A DNA stretch of 36,569 nt from Candidatus Poribacteria bacterium. GTDB taxonomy: Bacteria > Poribacteria > WGA-4E > WGA-3G. This document shows positions 34,001 through 36,569 of this stretch, one piece after another; position 1 is the first letter of the stretch, and each line of letters begins with the position of its first letter. Where the stretch lies: assembly GCA_028820635.1 (NCBI GenBank), contig JAPPIG010000119.1:1-36569 (forward strand), read 5' to 3'. Position numbers and translations under genes: made by a program. Below the pieces are notes generated by a model. It did no database searches, had not been told where the DNA came from, and was given only the letters and a program-made list of their open reading frames with translations.

Positions 34001-34425
34001 GTGTCAATACAGGTCATCACAGCGTCCGGGGCAGCACATATTGCTTGATATGTGATATGCAGGTCGTGCCATCGTGCGCCGTTACGTTCGGATGGGATGC
34101 CGGTATACACCTGAATTCCCCACGATGCGCGCCACTGTCTGAGTTCCCAACTGAGTGTTGTTTGCCTTGTCAGGAATCGATCGCCCCCAAAATCCGGTGG
34201 ACCGTAGTCTTTATCTGGGGCACGCCCTATCGGCATAAAGGAGATCTGTGCGGATTCCAGATCATCAAGCATCACGGGGTATCTCCGCGCACAATACACC
34301 TTCACATTATAAGGCATCGTTTTATACAGGGCAGGTTTTACCGATGTCTTCCGCTGATGAAATGTTGCTTTATGCCGTTTATGGCAAAGTTGAAAAACGT
34401 CTTTTAAGTTTTTGAAAGGAATCAT
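31024..34425 (-). CDS. Giant paralog C: XPD/DinG-like motifs best preserved, primase DxD lost
   Basis: 1133 aa, paralogous to the proteins at 7917 and 25032. The primase-like motif I reads W-H-D-L-H (D121, H123), so the second acidic residue is missing; K-S-G-G-L-R-F and W-D-S-Q-Y-Q-I ... D-P-P-V-I remain. The helicase-like part is the clearest of the three: C489-x20-C510-x2-C513-x5-C519 (plus C495), CIIDER (568-573), L-L-L-I-S-P-T-L-S-K (791-800) like the XPD/DinG S-A-T motif III, and L-T-Q-I-I-G-R-A-G-L-S-R (975-986) as motif VI. The segment before the cysteines (V-L-S-I-T-P-K-T) has no Walker A. The C-terminus is an HTH plus winged helix. No ribosome binding site is evident before the ATG. 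Confidence 0.6.
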   Translation of the reverse strand: MIPFKNLKDVFQLCHKRHKATFHQRKTSVKPALYKTMPYNVKVYCARRYPVMLDDLESAQISFMPIGRAPDKDYGPPDFGGDRFLTRQTTLSWELRQWRASWGIQVYTGIPSERNGARWHDLHITYQAICAAPDAVMTCIDTLVTSMANPLLTLTKSGGLRFTFRVLDYLHPDTADDRSYIYKHAPTPENPNHREVYLEILGENGYSQWDSQYQILLGNLLDPPVIAKEVLFIPINHLRSILHTPEPPGKIEVQTVPQTTPAVVPPKSLGSEALDLAKKAFLKRGFSYLQQDGDFYLWIHPDSDTHVKLWEDQDIVWIRANTPDTALPTKTTPITDIWDDTGVTPPISNAGLPIRKELIPIRDGERSPLVIKRPIDLHKQEPTEKVYKTPKEKAAQIRRAFEKNTRVLSITPKTILSTNYGVELHLLNEGPVCLNIPDPDFADDAAQRYQELNLPSFARWKSRRYRWEQVKDIPEDVRMANPFQGGNVCEDPERCDTLAEKGGDPQVSICPSCPVYATCQERGFLSQSLTLQSAKAQVLPFDQLFINPEHADTLEQIIEPADGTERICIIDERRTEIEDLFINCKLSTDVLREWIVNWEGDILASFARSLLNAIEPYGRSAGNPITRIRAAMQAFQPHEEALIQQMCHVNLKCKVVTRGIVDSETGEELARFSIEFEGGASAYIPVDNEAAQKLQAKELPFFQPRAFSLNETMKIPVEMKQAIQLGILDVETVANIQAFPTVCQNPNWTFWHQLKCFFTHYKRDADAPMRCDSQKLTFWVLPMLHPSVKRLLLISPTLSKQHLRSAFPDEEIEFTHLEPSAWLANNRVFQIRTGTHPLQTILNYKSNWDSMGPSKLGERFFHAIHNEIEKDPKTTHAIITYEGVLKHLSYLAEKENVCFIKHFKDTFRSESIFEAPQVLWIVGSPHWPQLTIWRRTQMLFGNDDTPLHYDQKIDPHHYQDERMQDVYQQSAAGLLTQIIGRAGLSRWTDKTVVLLTSMRLPDITDRPETRLFDWVDFQMAGGLDKLPEVIATRERFETDFANLTGESKTEEVERLLECSPRTASRVLNKIRGGNRISVREQILFLLATGEKKTSLLVEAIDSSAQTVGNELKKLLDTGEIVRVSWGLYKLPDD

Positions 34426-34592
34426 GGTTTATTGATATGCTTTCCACGCTAAAATTCTGATAATTTTGGTGGGTATATTATCATAAACTTTTGTTTTTAT
34501 CAAGGTTTTTGTAAAGTCTTGTGGGGAATCAACGCGGCATGTGAGATTATCTCTTGTGGGAGGGAAACCTTGTAAAGCCCGAATTTCTTCCT

Positions 34593-34632
34593 GTAGGAGC
34601 GACCTCTGGTCGCGACCAGAGGTCGCTCCTAC
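34593..34632. repeat. Perfect 40-bp palindrome
   Basis: GTAGGAGCGACCTCTGGTCG is followed immediately by its exact reverse complement. It is a complete, uninterrupted form of the GTAGGAGCGA family. Confidence 0.9.
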
Positions 34633-34691
34633 AAGATATTCCGCAAATGGCACATTGCCCGTATGAAGTTTAAATAAATATTTCGGTAGGG

Positions 34692-34890
34692 GGCGAGGTT
34701 AGTTTATTTCGTAGGTCGGGTGTCGCTGCGCTCTACCCGACAGGCACGCAGCGTGTCGGGTGTCGCTACGCTCTACCCGACCTACAAGACTAAAACCTAC
34801 GATAATTGGAAAATATCCTCTGTAGGAGGGAACTTCGATTCCCGACCGTTTGTAATATGTCGCGACCAGAGGTCGAAATCAACGGTATGA
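34692..34890. repeat. Long interspersed repeat, copy 2 (without the 35-bp insert)
   Basis: 34692-34826 is identical to 169-303, and the downstream part matches 349-410. It includes the 75-bp double palindrome at 34711-34785. The 35-bp element of copy 1 is absent here. Confidence 0.85.
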
Positions 34891-34910
34891 ATGCCATTAG
34901 GCATTCCCCG

Positions 34911-34947
34911 CCTCGCCAGCAGAGATGTACAGATGCTGCTGGCGAGG
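34911..34947. other. 12-bp stem hairpin
   Basis: CCTCGCCAGCAG (34911-34922) pairs perfectly with CTGCTGGCGAGG (34936-34947) around a 13-base loop. It lies in the gene-free region 34426-35049 and matches no other repeat in the window. Confidence 0.6.
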
Positions 34948-35049
34948 TTTCCTAACCTCGCCAAATTACCCAATTTATTTTTTTATATTCATGAAACCGC
35001 ACCTACCGGACCTGGGGAATTGGGATTACCGACAAACAGATAATTTTCG

Positions 35050-35078
35050 TTGTTTTTTTATGAGAAATAGCGTATAAT
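35050..35078 (+). promoter_or_regulatory. Promoter before structured leader 3
   Basis: TTGTTT (35050-35055), 17 bases, TATAAT (35073-35078); a second overlapping TATAAT is at 35079-35084. The predicted start at about 35085 coincides with the base of the leader stem. Confidence 0.6.
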
Positions 35079-35084
35079 TATAAT

Positions 35085-35193
35085 CGGTCATAAGGTGGCG
35101 GATTGCCGGGGAACTCCAATTCCTCCCGCCACCCCCAACTGGCAACTGGGTTATGACCGAAGATCCAAAGTCGTGACATTAAGTGGCACGACT
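35085..35193 (+). ncRNA. Structured leader element 3
   Basis: A perfect 9-bp outer stem, CGGTCATAA (35085-35093) with TTATGACCG (35151-35159), encloses a perfect 8-bp stem, GGTGGCGG (35094-35101) with CCGCCACC (35126-35133), and a small CCCA/TGGG hairpin holding CCCAACTGGCAAC. The first two stems stack without a gap. A further hairpin, AGTCGTG (35169-35175) with CACGACT (35187-35193), follows. It is the strongest of the three similar leaders and precedes the HTH protein. Confidence 0.6.
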
Positions 35194-35293
35194 AATTATG
35201 ACCGAGACCCGAATTGTTTACGATTCGCACTGGCAGTTAGAGATTTTGCTATGTTTTTATCTGTTTTGTGTGAGAAAGAAAATAAAACTGAAT

Positions 35294-36106
35294 ATGAAAA
35301 GCCTCCCTATTTATCCTGTTCCGTTTGGCGAAGGTTCGATGCACTGGACACTTTATTTCAGGAATGATGAGATACCTATGACGTGGGCGCAAGCTGCTTT
35401 GTGGCACTATCTCCATTACCGTTCTAACTATGATACTGGTAAATCCCATATTATGTCGGTTGATGAGATTGTGCAAGAGACTCAATTTTCCGAACGTTTT
35501 GTTTATCAAACCCGAAAACATCATCAAGATGTCGGTTTCATTTTAGGATGGTATAAGCGAAAAGGCGGTAGCGTTTATGAAATTGTCAAATATGTAGATA
35601 CCAGCCGGCTACAAACTGGAGAACTTGATTTGCGCTATTGGGCGCCTCGTAGAGGGTTTAAAGGACAGATCATATCTGAATCTCCTATCTCTTGTTGGAT
35701 AGATGGTAAGATCCGCGCTTCGGACTTTATTCTTTGGATGGCTCTAAATCGTCATAGCGATTGGCGAAGTGGACCAAAACAGGGAGAGGTTACAATGACT
35801 CATGAGTGGATGATAAAGTTGACAGGTCTATCAAAATATCTTGTTAAATCAGGATTAAAGCGTTTGAAAGATGCGAATTTGGTGTATAAGGTCTCGCAGA
35901 GTACGCATCAGTCAACTTATGTTCTATATCCATTTATCCAAGCGTGGCATCAGCGGGCTGCAGAAATTGAGCGCAACGCGGCGGCTTTGTTAAATGTTAG
36001 TAGAACGCACGATGAACTTTGGCATGACATTATTTGGGGTGATGGTGTTGATTCGCCTGATCCTGATTTGCCGGGCTGTTCTCAAGAGGAAGCCCAGACT
36101 GAGTAA
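35294..36106 (+). CDS. Two-domain HTH protein, candidate replication initiator or regulator (copy 2)
   Basis: 270 aa from the ATG at 35294, chosen because similarity to the paralog at 19771 begins shortly after (I-Y-P-V-P-F-G). Earlier in-frame starts (GTG 35183, ATG 35198) fall in or next to the leader hairpin, and none has a good ribosome site. The first HTH region surrounds Y-D-T-G-K-S-H-I-M-S-V-D-E-I-V-Q-E-T and S-E-R-F-V-Y-Q-T-R-K-H-H. The second is T-H-E-W-M-I-K-L-T-G-L-S-K-Y-L-V-K-S-G-L followed by K-R-L-K-D-A-N-L-V. The 21-bp tandem repeats start 160 bp after the stop, as for its paralog. It probably binds them. Confidence 0.7.
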   Translation: MKSLPIYPVPFGEGSMHWTLYFRNDEIPMTWAQAALWHYLHYRSNYDTGKSHIMSVDEIVQETQFSERFVYQTRKHHQDVGFILGWYKRKGGSVYEIVKYVDTSRLQTGELDLRYWAPRRGFKGQIISESPISCWIDGKIRASDFILWMALNRHSDWRSGPKQGEVTMTHEWMIKLTGLSKYLVKSGLKRLKDANLVYKVSQSTHQSTYVLYPFIQAWHQRAAEIERNAAALLNVSRTHDELWHDIIWGDGVDSPDPDLPGCSQEEAQTE

Positions 36107-36266
36107 AATCGCCTCTTCTTCAATTTATTAATCGACGTGTTGGGTTAATATTAGATTCTTTTAAATTCTTTTAAGAGTACTTAAGGAGACGTATTTTTTC
36201 GGTGCGCCAAATTGCGTCCGAATCCATACCTATACTGGCTTTATCGCAATGTGTCAAAATTGACGC

Positions 36267-36569
36267 ACCTGCACCAGTCGACCTAATACCTGCACCAGTC
36301 GACCTAATACCTGCACCAGTCGACCTAATACCTGCACCAGTCGACCTAATGTTTGATGGTAATTTTAATCTTCATCGAAGCCCGATTTTCTTTCTTGTAG
36401 GAGAGAACTCCGGGGAATGCCATTATGGTAATTTGGCGAGGTTAGTTTATTTCGTAGGTCGGGTGTCGCTGCGCTCTACCCGACAGGCACGCAGCGTGTC
36501 GGGTGTCGCTACGCTCTACCCGACCTACAAGACTAAAACCTACGATAATTGGAAAATATCCTCTGTAGG
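36267..36569. repeat. 303-bp terminal direct repeat (right copy), including 21-bp x4 array
   Basis: Exact copy of 1-303. It starts with the four 21-bp units (36267-36350) and is preceded by TGACGC, which is absent from the left end because the window begins there. It ends at the last base of the 135-bp repeat identity. Confidence 0.9.

Noticed and set aside
35183..35293. Longer N-terminus for the HTH protein from the GTG at 35183
   Set aside because: The start would lie inside a stable leader hairpin, and the extra residues are absent from the paralog.
1..36569. tRNA or rRNA genes
   Set aside because: No cloverleaf with the conserved T-loop or rRNA core sequence was seen by reading. A covariance search was not possible here.

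Overview
The window looks like one complete, mosaic, plasmid-like replicon. Its first 303 bases recur exactly as its last 303 (36267-36569). If that reflects a circle, the unit is 36,266 bp. It carries a Rep_3-type initiator behind 22-bp iterons, a short ParA with a ribbon-helix-helix partner and a palindrome-rich centromere-like region, and no rRNA, tRNA or CRISPR. The host is inferred, not proven, to be a Candidatus Poribacteria-like bacterium. The reasons are secreted lamin-tail, LamG and TolB-like proteins sharing a C-terminal G-K-x-x-x-T-W-x-x-[LI]-K tail, an ECF sigma factor fused to a membrane-anchored propeller, and dense short palindromic repeats between genes.

Layout: 1-1103 repeats, promoters and a structured leader; 1104-5324 a large secreted lamin-tail protein, then hairpins and a strong terminator; 5858-6827 a small winged-helix-like gene plus an aquaporin; 7014-7352 a GIY-YIG-like protein; 7917-11345 giant paralog A; 11486-12597 (minus) an ECF sigma factor and a GspC/PilP-like membrane protein; 12857-15754 (minus) an ECF sigma/propeller fusion; 15.92-17.27 kb a TnpB-only IS200/IS605-type element; 17697-18704 a frameshifted TolB-like gene; 18840-19034 a small gene; 19.07-19.68 kb palindromes and a partition-gene remnant; 19771-20796 a two-domain HTH protein followed by 21-bp repeats; 21303-22853 an MBL/beta-CASP nuclease; 22879-24021 the partition module; 24203-24967 a LamG protein; 25032-28019 (minus) giant paralog B; 28563-28881 a broken second GIY-YIG-like gene; 29154-30939 iterons and Rep; 31024-34425 (minus) giant paralog C; 35294-36106 a second two-domain HTH protein, again followed by 21-bp repeats.

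The main novelty candidate is the family of three giant paralogs (1142, 995 and 1133 aa). They have an N-terminal region resembling an archaeo-eukaryotic primase (AEP) fold, a middle and C-terminal region resembling an XPD/DinG iron-sulphur helicase but without a visible Walker A motif, and a C-terminal helix-turn-helix plus winged helix. The copies appear to have decayed in complementary ways: B keeps the DxD of the primase-like part but has lost the cysteine cluster, the DExx box and motif VI, while C keeps those but has lost the DxD. Two of the three lie about 550 bp from a small GIY-YIG-like gene.

Other notable points are three separate HTH/Rep-plus-repeat modules, a bipartite promoter motif (TGCACC, 15-16 nt, TGTGTC) shared by both ECF genes and a 64-aa gene, three promoters that each start transcription at the base of a closed multi-stem leader, and short palindromes that have inserted into one another and, in frame, into giant paralog A. 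Together the element looks like a fusion of several replicons that also carries envelope and secreted cargo under its own sigma factors.
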